Part shown: positions 11,756 through 24,310 of the stretch, one piece after another
Position numbering within the stretch: the first letter of the stretch is position 1
Layout: each line of letters opens with the position of its first letter
Source of the DNA: Dermacentor variabilis
Lineage: Eukaryota > Arthropoda > Arachnida > Ixodida > Ixodidae
Direction: 5' to 3'
Assembly (NCBI RefSeq): GCF_050947875.1
Contig: NW_027460346.1
Coordinates: 682,001 to 746,000 of the forward strand
Length of the DNA stretch: 64,000 nt
Notes under the pieces: generated by a model
The model's database searches: none
What the model was told of the DNA's origin: nothing
What the model saw: only the letters and a program-made list of their open reading frames with translations
Program-made: the position numbers and the translations under genes

Positions 11756-11996
11756 CTTCGAACCTACCTAGTCACGCACATACACGTCGGCTTTAAAGAG
11801 GCTGGTCGAAAAGCGGCACGTAAGTACACATTGGCTCGTACTGAGGGATCCAAGTTGGTCCGATGGTTGGCTTAGAACTCTGTTCCCTCAGCACAGCAGC
11901 AAAATGACCTAACCATTCGACCGTGGATTACCCAGTGACTCAGATAAGCAGCGAAACGGTTAGATACCAAGATAAGAGTACGTACATATATATTTG

Positions 11997-12668
11997 CAGG
12001 TTGTTTCATCGAACACTTTCAAAGTCTTTAAAGGTTGCCTGTGGTAGATATCAGGATTCTAGTTCATGAGCTGGTATACTCGAAGCGGTGGACAATACTT
12101 GCACAAAAAATTGAGATGCGAAATCAACTAATTAATGAAAATTCACTAATTATGTTTTAACTAATTAAATTATGGCGCATATTGCAATTTACAAATCTTA
12201 GCCGTGGAGTTCACAACGCGGATTCACTTGGAAGGAATTTTCAAGATGACACCAGTTTCGAGATATAAATTCCCGAACTTTGCGCAGAAATTCATTGGTG
12301 TTCCAGTTAATTTGTCAACAAAACGTCGTTTCATACAATGAAGCCCACAACTGGAACGCCAGTGCTTTTCTCCGCAAAGTTCGGGAATTTATATTTATAT
12401 CTCGAAACTGGTGTCGTCCTGAGAATTCGTTCCAAGTGGATCTACCATGCGAAGTCCACTGCTGGAGCTTGCGAATTGCAATATGCGTCATAAGATAATT
12501 AGCTAAAAAGTTAATTAGCGAATTCTTGTTAATTATTCGATTTTTCATTTCAATTGTTTGTGCAAGTAGTGTCCGCCACTTCGAGTAGACCGGCTCATTA
12601 AGTAGAATTGAGCTCTCTGCCACAGGCAACCTTTAAAAAATTTTGAAAGTCCTCGCTAAAACGTCCTG
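11997..12668. mobile_element. Fold-back (palindromic) DNA element, about 670 bp
   Basis: The left arm (11997 to about 12332) and right arm (about 12333 to 12668) are inverted copies of each other with essentially no spacer. Shared blocks include AAAGGTTGCCTGTGG, CTTGCACAAA-AATTGA, GCATATTGCAATT, CCACTTGGAA and GACACCAGTTTCGAGATATA. The ends are CAGG...CCTG flanked by TATAT-type sequence on both sides. No transposase is present. It is a long-TIR, MITE-like or Foldback-type element. Arms this long could form a cruciform or a double-stranded hairpin RNA. Confidence 0.85.
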
Positions 12669-12689
12669 TATATAGCCAAGGGAAACTGT

Positions 12690-12960
12690 GGGAAGTACCC
12701 AAAGAATGTTAACGCATTAAACGCGAAATGGAAATTCAGACACACCGGTTGACCACGGGTACAGCAGAAGCCGCAGCTACGCGGCAGGTTCCCCACCATC
12801 ACAAATACGACACCCAGTGAAAGTAGAAATTGTCATCTACCCGAAAGTTCCCACTAAGCTATACTAATAAAAGCCATAAGGATTTCTCTAAACAGCTCTA
12901 AGAAATTTTTTCACGTGCGAGGATCGAACCTCGGACCAGCACCTATCCATGGCGGTCACT
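12690..12960 (-). repeat. Fragment with a tRNA-like B-box (SINE remnant)
   Basis: On the minus strand 12905-12955 reads GGTGCTGGTCCGAGGTTCG then ATCCTCGCAC. This has the shape of a tRNA T-arm/B-box (GGTTCGATCC) and is followed by an A/T-rich tail. The sequence to its left, CAAAGAATG--ACGCATTAAA-CGC at 12700, recurs at 36447, so this is interspersed repeat material. The cloverleaf is not complete. Confidence 0.4.
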
Positions 12961-13920
12961 CAATATTGTTTTTTTTTTGTATAAGACCCAATGCTTGTTG
13001 TTATGACGCTCAGTACATAGGGTCGTGGTCCGCCGCGGGAAGTCGGGCCAGAAGGACCCAACGTTTGCTAGCGCACACTTTCAGTTTCACAAAAACACGC
13101 CATATTGCAATCCGCCTTAGTCGTTGGGATGCCGGTGCTGTAGTCTTATTTTCAAAAAGGTGCATGTATCTTGAGTCTTCAACAAGGTTCGCATGAACAA
13201 TGCCCAACCTATACCTTAACTCTTTCGTCGGCGAGAGAAACGCGCAACGTGGTAAGAGTAGTTTTTATTACCCAAGGTAAAACTCAATCCCTGTGGCAAC
13301 TGAGCTCGCATCGACGTCACAGCCCATTGGCAAGCTAGCTGCGGACCAAGCTGGCCTGGGCGCATCTTGAATAACCGTAGGAAGTTGTCTTGACGATGTA
13401 AGGGCTACTAAACAAGCGTGCACAGCATAACTTCACCTACTCTGTAGTTTGGAGTTGTGCTACACTCTTAAGAAAATTGCTCCCCTCGATCACATCACGT
13501 GTGGAATGAGCAATAACCGTGAGCTCTGCTTTTAATACGTCGCCAGTCAAAAAAAAAAGAAAACTCGCAGTGCGCACTCCAATGCCGCGCATAGACTCTG
13601 CGCTCTCAGCACGAAGGGAAACTGGTTTGTCCCAACGAAAAATTACCTGGTTGTGAAGTCGTTCTGAACTCATCATGGAGACCGTAGCTCTCGAGTCTAT
13701 ATAAGAGACATTGTGTCAACTTCGTCACACACTAACTTTACTTTGCAGCATCGGAACTAGTGGAGGCATACTTGTGGTAAATAGCCCATCGGCATCGCCT
13801 TTAGTTTCGCAATGTTACAGAGTAGAGCCGCGACCATGAACGTGGCGGTGGAGACCGTCTGGTGCTTAGCAAGTGGCGGGCAAATCGATACGAAGATTAA
13901 GCTGGCACTGGCACATGCTC
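12961..13920. other. No gene seen
   Basis: Unique-looking sequence with only short open frames and no recognisable domain, RNA gene or repeat. Confidence 0.5.
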
Positions 13921-13923
13921 TTT

Positions 13924-14223
13924 TCAGTAGCAGAATTTCCAAGACAGGAGCTGTAACCGAGCCGTTAACTTCAGCGTGAAAATGACGGTGGTCACTGAAA
14001 GAGCGGCAGAGGCACAGCGCTCAGCGCGAAAACTGGTTATGTGTCCCCGAACGCCGCACTCGAAGCATGTGGGGCGTTGTCGAGGAGCGGAACAATATCT
14101 GGCGTCCCGGGGGTAGTCGACGAGAATCTTACATTTCTGAACAAGAGAGGGCAGCCGGCGGAAGTAGCTGCAATGGTGTGCATAAAGTGGCTCGGCGTCA
14201 GAAGTCAATGGGCGTGGGGTCAT
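13924..14223 (-). pseudogene. Retroelement gag fragment with damaged CCHC knuckle
   Basis: The minus-strand open frame contains APRQRPTCFECGVRGHITSF. This fits C-x2-C-x4-H of a gag zinc knuckle, but the fourth ligand (Cys, four residues after His) is Arg. A PRQRPTC lead-in of this kind is typical of tick LTR-element gags (recognition from memory). Sequence further 5' on this strand (to about 14650) has patchy open frames that may be the rest of gag, but I cannot name it. Confidence 0.45.
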
Positions 14224-14224
14224 G

Positions 14225-15458
14225 AGCCCTGGCGCGTGGTTCGAACCTTCAAATATGTGACGCGTTATTACTTGCGAATATTAAATCGGACGACTTTTTC
14301 TAGCTTGCAGGAGAACGTTAGCATGCCGATGTAGCTCTGCGCGCACATTTTCACGGATGGCCGTCGAACCGGTAGCAAAGCAAAGAATCTTGTATAACAT
14401 TAGCGATTGCTACCGTCGTGATGTTGGCCACGACGGTCAAGCTGTTGACCAAGCTTTGATATTATGAGCCATATTTAACGCTTCAAAAGTGCGGCAGCGT
14501 CCAGTCATAATGCAGATTATATTTCCTGACAAGGAACAGGTAGACTTATTCGGCAATAAGAATGTGGTCCACTAGGCCTCCTGTCACGTCGGTGTTCAAT
14601 GATTTGCACATCTTCATAATCTCTTTATTGTGCACTGTGAAAGTCCCTCACGGACGTTTATCGCTGTGCAACAACATGTGCTCAGGGCGTTTCTTCGTGT
14701 CTGAATTCAGTTGAACAAGCGTTTCCACATTATCAACGTATTCTGGAATGGAGCGAACGCGCGGACGTCAAAAGCAGCACCACGAACTGCGCAGCAGTAT
14801 CCTCACGACTATATCGGCACACGCACTCGTAATGGTCGAGCCACTCGTCGACGTGACGTCGAACTTGAATCGGGCACATTCCCGAACCCAGACCATCTCT
14901 CCTGGCTACTATCGCTCAAACGTCGCTTCCCATCAAATTACAGCACACGCGCGGCTCTTCTCTGAAAGTCTGCGGCTCCCGGTGGTGGTGCCGTGGGGCT
15001 TGTGACGATGGCGCATTGCAGCTGCACGATCATTCATCATCTCTTAATTGGGGCTGCAAGGCCGGAGAGTCAGCCGTGGCGGCGAAGTTTTACGCGTTTT
15101 GTGGTATTTCTGTGGTCGACGGCTTTTCTCCGGAATCGCTTGGGAAGGGCATCCCAGGCACCACAACTCTGATGGCGGGTTGTAATTACTTGTAAAAGGG
15201 ACATGATACCTCAAGAAATGTAATGCACCAATCTGCTCGCTACGCAGTCGAACCCGGCTTCCCTCTTCTCAGTACAAATTTCATGACGTTTATCTCCAAA
15301 ACACCATGCCTGAAGTTCTTCGTGCGCGCGTCACATGCGAGTTTTATGGAAAACATAAGCTCTACATCATAGCGTCCGCGAGACTGGACCACACTTCATG
15401 CCGTCTAAAAAATCATATTGCATGTTTGTGTTAGAGAGAAAAGATTGAGGATTGACAG
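14225..15458. other. No gene identified
   Basis: Open frames at 14711-15005 (+) have no recognisable domain. I see no splice-consistent exon, RNA gene or clear repeat in this stretch. Confidence 0.45.
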
Positions 15459-15824
15459 TGTCACGTTGTAGTGACTGTGAACAATACAGTCACAAAACTG
15501 TGAACGACTAAACTAACCTCATGGGGCGAACCTGTGCCCACAAGCAAGTAACACTCAAAGCACAACGGTAGCGGCCAACACAGTCGGCGATCGTTGCAAT
15601 CTCATCAGCGGGTCAAGCTCGTAGGCTTCTATACATGAGTCATCAAATGTTCCAGAGTAATCCCTGGTGCCCGCGTGTCTTCCAGAATGTACTACGCAAT
15701 TCCCGTCGCGCATACTTGCAATCAGGTTACACAAGGTCTGGTGACAACATACAGCGGATAGAACCATCGTTAACATTGGAGAAATTTCAATAGATGCAGG
15801 CGCGTCCTGCGCTGAGCGATAATG
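15459..15824 (-). repeat. Probable solo LTR, copy 1 of a 370-bp family
   Basis: It matches 38217-38585 along its whole length (shared GCGAACCTGTGCCCACAAG, AACACAGTCGGCGATCGT, AATGTTCCAGAGTAATC and GCAGGCGCGTCCTGCGCT). Read on the minus strand, the better preserved second copy has GCATAAAAGC (TATA-like) followed by AATAAATG (poly-A signal) and CA at the 3' end, the layout of an LTR. No internal region adjoins it. Confidence 0.6.
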
Positions 15825-15983
15825 TTTAACTTTTCTTAGCCGGTGAAAAAAGTCAAAGCCCTTTTCTTACAGAAAGATGGTTGAACGCGAAGCTTTCTCC
15901 CAATGCAAACTGAATCAACGTCCAAAGCGAACGACCACGGAACGAAACCGAGAAATGCTGAGCGACCCGATGCTACGCATATG

Positions 15984-16650
15984 TTATTTGGTTGCTTGTT
16001 TGGGATTGTATTTTTTCAACGTTGTAGTTGAATGAAGACGCATTTCGTTAAGTTGCATCGCCTTTATTTTAGATCGTGTAGCCGTTGATCGAACGGACAC
16101 ACTTACTCTTTCACTGACGACTCTACACTTGCACAGCATCGCTTTGCGATCGCTGTGGTAGACGGTCACTGGCTCTGACATCGTAACGTGACACAGCCTG
16201 CTTGCAAACGGGAGATCAATGCAGGAATGGTGTTGCGTCGTGGGTCTTTGTAGCGTCTTCAGTTTCAACGAGTAGCGATCTAGCATGAAACTCTCGACTC
16301 ATTTGCCGTACTCTTTCGCCACATCGATGTTAAAGTCACGGCACACATGGATCAGCGTACTGTGTGGCTTTAAGGTCTGCATCGCTTTTGCCAGGAACGT
16401 TTCCGCGTCACAACGAGACGTGTTTGCTCTGATGTATACGCTGACGATAAGAAGACCAGTGGGCACCTCGACTGCACAAGCATCTCCCACGTGGCTTCTT
16501 CATGCCGTTGCCGATACATGGGATCGGCTTTACGGGCACCATCGCGCTCGCGCTTACATTTGCGTACGCCAGCCTGTTCTGCCGTGCGCTGCACCCGCGG
16601 TCTACCCATGGTGACGGCCACGAATGCATTGCGTGACGCGCGTAATTCAA
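15984..16650 (-). pseudogene. Endonuclease/exonuclease/phosphatase-domain fragment with basic N-terminus (Helentron- or LINE-derived)
   Basis: On the minus strand 16299-16490 gives GLLIVSVYIRANTSRC, then TLIHVCRDFNIDVAKEYGK (the G-D-F-N metal-binding motif with G changed to R). 15984-16286, in frame after one stop, gives HHSCIDLPFASRL and VTVYHSDRKAMLC (the terminal S-D-H motif with H changed to R). Upstream, 16500-16621 encodes MGRPRVQRTAEQ and an Arg/Lys-rich stretch. EEP domains of this style occur at the C-terminus of Helentron Rep/helicase proteins and in LINEs. No helicase is present here, so the parent cannot be fixed. Confidence 0.55.
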
Positions 16651-16659
16651 TGCAGCTGT

Positions 16660-17435
16660 ATACAGTTGGTTTGGGTGGCGTGGCGTTCTAACATCTTTCT
16701 TTAAGAAAGGGGCTGTGATTTTTTTTTCCAGATCCTAAGACGAGCCCGTGTTCACGCGCACTTGCTGTTTCCGATAAGCAGGGAAGCTCAGTTAATCGCC
16801 GCAGGGGTGGTGTCTTGCCTAGCAGACGCAACTAGCGCTTCTAGTGAACTTTGTACGCATGCGATACTCTTGCTGAGATCGTCGCTTCGCGCCGTTATCA
16901 TATGCCGTTATCAGATATTCAGCGGCAAGCCAGTCGACGCTGGCGCAGTACTGCGAATGTAAACCGTTGCGTTCAACGTAGATGTGTAAGTTCGCTTTCC
17001 TGCAGCGCGTTTTCGGCGCTCACGGACGAATTGGTGAGAAATACAAAGCTTCGCTTTAAAATCGTGTCAACCGAGATAGGTTGAGAAGTACACCTGTCAA
17101 TATCGAGAAGCTGATAGCAGCTTGGAAAGAGCCAGGTAGGCGAGCGAGAAGAGCACCTAACTTAACGAAATGCAGCAGTCACTTCACCGTGCCGTTCTTC
17201 ACACTGACTATAACATGACAATATGTAGAAGTTCAGGAACCAACTTGGTCTGAGGCGCCAAAGGGGATTCTGAAACTGAAGCTACCAGCAACATGTGAGA
17301 ACGGGTAATATGGTTTCTGAGCTAGCAACGACCCAGTGCCACCACATGCGATGCATTATGCATGCGATGCACTACAAGTTTTGTCACAGCGACGGTTAAC
17401 AATCTGTCCACTAACTTAGGTATTTACGTGTACTG
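16660..17435. other. No gene seen
   Basis: Only short open frames without recognisable domains are present. A T-rich run lies near 16720. Confidence 0.45.
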
Positions 17436-17439
17436 GATG

Positions 17440-17690
17440 TAGCCCTGGGAGCATTAGCCAGCGTCACTCAGAGCCATGGCAGGCGGCTGTCGTGGAAGCG
17501 CAATGCGAAGTTTCTGGGTTCGGTCCCAACCAGCGACAGGTGATGGTTTCGTTCACTTTCGTTTCCCCTTTCCTTCCTAAATTTGTACATTTCAATTTTC
17601 ACGAAAGGTAATTACCCCTCTGCTTTCTTTGGCTTCATTGCCTTCTGGTTTTGTATGGTTATGATCAATAAAAATCAAGCACCTTTGTTT
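17440..17690 (+). mobile_element. tRNA-derived SINE
   Basis: It begins with tRNA-like text (TTAGCCAGCGTCACTCAGAG) and has a B-box-like GGGTTCGGTCCCAACC at about 17518-17534. An unrelated body follows (CACTTTCGTTTCCCCTTTCC, GCTTTCTTTGGCTTCATTG) and it finishes with ATCAATAAAAATCAAG. The tRNA head, body and A-rich tail match pol III SINE structure. It is related in style, not in sequence, to the SINE at 55440. Confidence 0.65.
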
Positions 17691-17784
17691 CTCTTCTCCT
17701 CGTTCATGCATAACTACATTGTGGTTTTCTCACGTAAACCTCTTGAATTCGTTCAATAATTTATATTTGTTTATTGGTTGATTT

Positions 17785-18230
17785 ATTTATCTGCGATGAA
17801 TGCTGATCTTCGCCAACGGCCCATGAAAATTTTAATGCCCGCCACTATGCGCGTTGCCCGTATCCCCAATGGCGGAGCAGTCTTCGTAATTGGTATGTGT
17901 ACCACCGAAGTCTCTATCGTCGATCGCTCCACATCGTTTTGTTCACCATCCTTGCCCACTGATCCCACGATGTCATTTTCGGCCTGGACGTTCTCATAAC
18001 GCATTCTTCAATCGTAGACAGTCCATCTAATACTCTACGCCTTTAGCCAGCCTCCCTATGCCGCTGATCAGTTCCCTATGCCGCTGTTCCCTATGCCGCT
18101 GATCAGTTCCACCGCGGAGACGCGCCAGTTTCGCCGACTTGATTCGCTTGCCACCATCGGCTCCGAGTACGTTGACTTCGTATCAGCCATTGAATTCTTA
18201 TCACCTGTATTCACGGAACACTTAAGATGT
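17785..18230 (+). pseudogene. Ty3-type protease fragment
   Basis: Plus-strand frames give GGAVFVIGMCTTEVSIVDR and, after a frameshift near 17935, HDVIFGLDVLITHSSIVD and SNTLRL. The I-L/F-G-L/M-D-F/V-L motif is the second conserved block of Ty3 retropepsins. The frame shifts again and DQFHRGDAPVS follows, typical of the protease-RT linker. The triplet CCCTATGCCGCTG is repeated at 18053-18101. No gag or RT adjoins it. Confidence 0.5.
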
Positions 18231-20400
18231 ACGCCAAGAATATTATTGAAATAGCAAAAATACGCACGCTCGAGGCTAATTCACGTCGTCAGGGCCGTCG
18301 CCGTGGCCGCGCTGTGCCTGCGGTTCGCGCTAGGAGGATGCAGAAACGAAGTCAACGTCACGCTCCGTCTACGCCATGCCAAATCGCCTCGTTGGCGATG
18401 CAATGGTAACTTTCTGCTTTCCTCTGCGGGCATGAGTGCTTTGCACACGTCAACTATGGCGCACTACTGTTCCTGCTGAGCTGTTGTGTGGATGCTCTGG
18501 TTTGAGCAGTAAATGTCAAGCTAGTGTAATTAATATTTGACTAGGCTCTGACTAACGCGGGCTGTTTACCAACGGTCTCGCGAGCCTTCGAGGTGTGACG
18601 CCCGTACTGACGGCGCTCGTCACGCTCGCGTTGTGAGACGCCTAGCAGTACTCCTTCCGCCTTGTGGGCTATGCGTAACGCCAACGTGTCGCACCCACGT
18701 ACAACACCGTCCGAAAGTTGAAACGGTACGCTATACTTTGCTATCGGTGTCAAAGCTTCTCCCATCGGGCGGAATTGTCATTTTCATTAAGGCATAGTGC
18801 ATTATATGGCGTCATTGTTGTGTTGGTTATAAATAAATGTGGGCGATGGTGATTCTGCGTAGATTACCGGCACCTTAATAGAGCTGCAACAAGTCGCAAC
18901 TTTCAGGCGTAACGTTAACGGCGATATTGCAGTATTTAACAAAACAACCACACGAAGCACGGCCCATAGATTTATCCGATGTATACGTAGCAGTAAACAT
19001 TCGCTTACTAAATAAATTAATAAGCATGGTGTCAGGTGCATTCGGGTAAGCATTAACAGATCTCGCTCCATGACCGTCAATATTTGCTGTCACAACGCCA
19101 GCATGAGGAAGAGCGTCTACAGCCTGTGCCTCCCAGATAGCAGGCCTGTGCACTTTCCTTTATGATATCATGCTACTTGTACCTATATTTCCACTGCTAT
19201 GCCAGGCGTGACGAAAGCGGTGACGTGAAAATTGCCGCGGCTTACTCGGGAGAATCCGCATTATGTTCTATGGCAGTCGGTCCAGGTACCACGACGTCAT
19301 GGATCGAAGTGCACAGGCATTGTGCTGTCTAAGAGGTGTTGCTACAGCAGGCGGTGAGCTGATTCCCCTTCACGCTGCTTTTCGCTTCTACTCGAACTAG
19401 GCACGCGCGAACACAGAGCAAAAGAAACCACAAGCCATGTCGCGTCGCTTAACCACATCTACCGCATATTACCTCCAAGAGAGGGCGCAAACGGCCGCGC
19501 AATGTGTAGCAGCGGCTACAGTAAAAGCGCACTCCACTGGCCTGCCCTCCCCCACTTCCTCTCCTATTGGCAACTCTGTAGAGTCCGTTACTTGTGGTGG
19601 CACAATGTCCAAATAAACAAAGATCACGACATCCAGGTTCACGGCGCGTCTTTCGCTTCCTGCTGTGCTCACGTTTCTCGTTTGTGGCATCGAATCCAGA
19701 TGTTTCCTCGAAGTCTAAATGGTCCTTGCTGCAGATTACCTTGTCTAGATCGGTTTCAAGGATTTCAGCGACAAACCCAAGGAAATGGTTGCGCTGAGCG
19801 TGGAAACGTCCGGCCTGCCTAGCGAACCACATGAGTCTTCTTCAAAGGCACAAAGCCTTTCAAACAAGCCAGAGGTTTAAAAAAGGAAACTGCACAGTAG
19901 GCTTCTCTCAAAGTTGCAAGCCTATATTCAAGGCGTGGCTCCACTGCTTCACTTCACTGTTCACTTCATGCTTCACTGTTTTCGGGCTTCACAAGCAAGT
20001 CCGCACTGCGACTCGCCTTGTAGTGTACCACATAGCATCCCACAATATATAGGCAGTAACGTCTGTCCTGTTTCAGAAGCTAACATCGGATATTTTACAC
20101 TCGTAGAGCGAGGCTAAATACTATAATGTTACCTGGCCAGTGTGCATAGGTATAAATACAAATTAGAGTTCCGCTTGTGAGTCGGGGCGCACATTTCTCT
20201 GTGTAGTTGGCTGGTTCCTGTGATAAGTCATCTGCGACCGATAACAGGTACTTGTTCGTGCTCTCAGTACACAGTGTTCGAGGTAGGGTCCAAGCTTAGG
20301 AACACAGCAGGCACCAGACGCTCGTACGAATTCTTAAATCCGGGTGAAATGTGAGAACTAAGTAAAAACCAATAGGACTATGCGTGCTATAAGGTAAAGG
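18231..20400. other. No recognisable gene; one unassigned 127-codon minus ORF
   Basis: The minus-strand ORF 19449-19832 starts MWFARQAGRFHAQRNHFLGF and is acidic then basic, with a Cys-rich tail. I recognise no domain and it may be chance. The rest has short frames only. A tetrad-like CTTCACT repetition lies near 19945-19985. Confidence 0.35.
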
Positions 20401-21251
20401 TATCGTAAACTTTTTTTATTCCAATTCACACGGTGAAAACATTTTTTCACCACCCCCAAATCGCTTGTCTGTCACGCGACGTTACGAAAACAGCGATATC
20501 TCCCCATCTGATATGGCGTGTACGCAATGATTATGCGCGATTAGACTGAACAAAAGAGAAATTATTATTTTTTATTTGACCGCTTTTAGCCATTACCCAC
20601 TGCTATTGGTCAAAGGTTTTCGGGCTGCCGCCACTTCTATCTGTCATGCCACGTCATGAAAACACGAAAACTCACCGTGTCAAAGTGACGTGTACGCGTT
20701 AAGATGCACTAATGTGCCGTGCAAAACTGAATTTTTCCTGAATAGCTGGAGACTGCCCGTTCCGAAAGGAATACAAGACGGCTGCGCGCCAAGACGGCTG
20801 GGAGCTGCTGGAAGGCATGTATTCCTTTGCGTAGAATAAAAATTTAGCGCTGCAGTACAACATTATCGAACCCTTTCAGCAGGCATGCGACGTCGCTTTA
20901 CCAACTCTTCTTTGCTGAGGATCCGTTTTAGCGGCATTCTTAACCTTCCGTTGCACGCCGCCGCGATTTTCGACCAGCCAACGCAAGCTAAGTAAGGGGA
21001 AGCGGACCAATCGCAGACGCCGGCACCATGCTTCTCATCCGGTTATCTATTTTGACTATTCTAGCTCCGCCAGAACAATCAGAACAGAGAGAGAACAAAC
21101 TAATAGCGCTATAATTCAGCACTCCCCCACGAAAACATCACCAAAATAAATAGTTAACACACCCGCTGCAGCCGCAGCCTCTTCGCGATCATCGTCCCCA
21201 CAGTGCAACTCCCCTGCAAGAAAGCGACCTCCACCGACTGAAAAAGACCCC

Positions 21252-22075
21252 GTGGATAAGCTTAAATCCATGCTGGAGCAAAATTTCTCACAGTTTACCG
21301 CACAAATTGGCAGCCGAATCGAAGCACATGAAGCTACACAAAGCAAACAAGAAGCAGCCTTTGCTAGCTTTACATCCACCTTCGATCAGGGTGCAGCGAC
21401 TTCAGGTGCCAGACAGCATCCAGAAACCCCTCATGTACTTGAACTTGGTCGGACTGCATAATGACGTAACAATCTTGAAATGCAACTGTAGAAGCTACTA
21501 AATAAAGATGTAACCTGTAGCTTCACAAACAAAACCTTAAAGAAAAAGTACCCGACATTATTGCTTTGCAGGAAACACTTGGCAATGTTAAACTACGGAG
21601 CTATAAAACCTACGAACACAAAATATCAGAGAAATACCAAATCGCCACATTTGTCTAGAGAAATCTAACGGTCACAGAGCATGGCCTAGAAATGTCTGAC
21701 TTGGAGTGGCTCCTACTAGAATTAATTACACAAACGTTAAAAATACCTGTCACATTCATACTTACTGTCTACAGTAAACCAAAGGGAGGACACCCTGTCA
21801 TTTTTGAAGCAACAAGTAAGACAGAAAAAAATTTCTAAACAGAATCCACTAGTCATAGTGGGGGACATTAATGCACAAGACATGGCCTGGGGACACAGAG
21901 CCAATAATAAGAAAGGTACGCACTTCTGTAATTACATCCAGGTTGCGCGCCTTACGCTACGCACAGACCCAGTCACTCATTCTATAATTGGCAGGAGCAC
22001 ACAGGTTAACCCATCTCCTGATTTGACTCTCACAAAGTGTGTAGGTCAAGTGGCAGAACACCATGACTAACCTAG
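21252..22075 (+). pseudogene. ORF1 remnant and endonuclease of the I-type LINE
   Basis: 21252-21461 encodes a helical, Gln/Glu-rich stretch (MDKLKSMLEQNFSQFTAQIG), an ORF1-like coiled coil. From 21470, with frameshifts, come ILKCNCRSY, IALQETLGNVKLRSYKTYEH-type text, then NPLVIVGDINAQDMAWGHRA (the G-D-F/I-N-A endonuclease motif) and NLGSDHYIV (S-D-H). The endonuclease nicks the target for target-primed reverse transcription. The catalytic motif residues survive but the frame does not. Confidence 0.75.
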
Positions 22076-22079
22076 GCAG

Positions 22080-24310
22080 TGACCACTACATAGTGGCAGC
22101 TACTTTAACCGCCAAAAACTTTAGAGGTAGAGGCAGGAAACCAGTCCAAATTATGGACTGGGACAAATTCAAACAACTCAGACATCAAAACACAGATAAT
22201 GAGATAAGCTACCTACAGGAATGGATCAAAGATCTTATCCATGATGTTAAAGCAGTAACTAAAAAATTCCATCCTCAGATACACCACAATCCCTGGACAG
22301 TCGGCTGCTACATATGTGGGAAGCATACGACAGTCTGCAGAGAAGGTGGCAAACGCAGAAACTCAATCGGCCATTGAGCAATAAAATTGCAAAGTTATCC
22401 AAAGAGATAGACGATTATGCACAACAGCTTGCCAGGCAACAATGGGGCCAAGTCTGCGACCAAATGAGTGGCAAACGTGGTCTCAATTATACTTAGCCCC
22501 TCCTCAGATACTGCTAGATCCGGAGAACAGCGAAATAGTGCACAGTAAAAATATCATTAGACTAGTGCATAACCAAGCACTCACAGATACAGAACTCGTC
22601 GAGGAACTCAGACAGAGATACCTAGACACATCAAACAAGTTCTCTCTGCCGAGCTACTCAGGAACCCCGAACCGCAAACTGGACGAGGAGATCCAAGAGT
22701 TAGAAGTGCGAGCTGCGCTTCAAAGACCTGCTCGGCTCCAGGCCTTGGCGGGATTACAAACAAGTCACTAAGCAACTTAGATGATACCTTAATCAAAGCC
22801 ATTACTAAATACCTTAACCAACGTTGGGAAAGAGGAGAGCTCCCCTCATCCTGTCGGCATGCAAAGATCGTCGTCATCCTGACACCGGGGAAGAAGCTTG
22901 ATTTGAGGAACCTTAGGGCTCATATCTCTCACCTCCTGCTTAGGCAAAGTGTCAGAGCGCGCAATTCTAAGCAGGCTGCAGAGCCACATGGATGACATAA
23001 TTACTTCTCGCACACTATGATAGGAACTAGAGCTAATCTATCAATAGAAGACATTATGCTAAAACTCTCAGAGGAGGTTTTACACCCTATTCACAGGAAA
23101 AGAACTACAGCTGTCCTAACCCTACATCTAGCAAAACCATTTCACAACATTACGTATGAAGCAATCATGCTTGCATTGGAGGATTTTATTGTCAGGCACA
23201 AAACTTAGGAGTATATCAGAGCCTTCCTTTCCGACAGGACTCCCGAACTGCAATTAGGCTCCATCGCATTTTCTACATTGAAACCTGGCAACAAAGGCAC
23301 CCCACAGGGATCAGTATTATCCCCTTTCCTTTTTGTATTGCTAGCTACCGCTCTTAGTGCAATCCCTGGTTTATGACACTCACTATATGCTGATGATATC
23401 ACGTTCTGGGCTAATACCGGAAGCGATAGTGAGATGGAGGAAACACTACAAACAGGAGCAGACCGAGTGTCATATCATGCGAATCAAATAGGTATCTCAT
23501 GCTCCCCCCAAAAGTCTAAACTTCTGATTATAAAGCCTCAACCACAAGAGAAAGCGCCTCACCCGGACATCAAGGTGATGGTAGATGGCACATACGTACA
23601 AGAAGTGCATACCGTTATGATCCTGGGTATGCACACACAAAACAACGGAAAGAACGCAGTCACACTGAACAAAATTATAGGGTGCGTTAGTCAAACAGGC
23701 TAGTTAAGCGAGTAGCAAGCAAACATAAATGCCTGACGGAAACAAATCTAAGGCAACTTGTCCAAGCCTTTATCCTGAGCTGGGTAGTATATTCCCTTCC
23801 TTACCTGCACCCCTACCCGACTGAAAGGAAGAAAATCGACTGCCTAATTAGGCAATCATACAAATCAGCCCTTCATCTCCCTAGATACACGGCTAATGAG
23901 AAGCTCCTAGAACTGGGAATCGACAATACCCTAGAGGAGCGGGCCGAGGCATACAAACTAGCTAAGCTGGAGAAGCTATCCAAAGCTGAAGTACGAAGAC
24001 ACATACTGAAGGATCTGAGGATCCGATATGGATCCACCCACGCCTCCATATGCAAACTTCCACTAATTTACCACAGAAATTTAAGGATAGACCCAATACC
24101 AAAAACGTGCACCCTGGACATCACAAGGACACAAGGAGAGCAAGAGCTAAAGCTCTACATAAACACTACTCGGGCCTGCATGATACAGTCCACGTCGACG
24201 TTGCGGAATACCTAGCTCGAGATGCCTTCTCTAGGGATCGCATGGTGGCGTTCCACGAAATTACCGCGAACGTAGACAAAAATATCCCCCTTCACACAAA
24301 GCACTAGATA
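22080..24310 (+). pseudogene. Reverse transcriptase and RNase H remnant of the I-type LINE
   Basis: 22442-22771 covers the linker and RT entry. 23017-23208 gives VLTLHLAKPFHNITYEAI (normally the D-x-x-x-A-F/Y-D-N box; the catalytic Asp is His here). 23270-23400 reads KGTPQGSVLSPFLFVLLATA and YADDITFWA (intact A-D-D). 23880-24000 holds LLELGIDNTLEERAEAYKLA. 24050-24307 contains NVHPGHHKDTRRARAKALHK and VDVAEYLARDAF, the start of an I-type RNase H, after which most of RNase H is deleted. H in place of the first RT Asp would by itself abolish activity. Confidence 0.78.
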
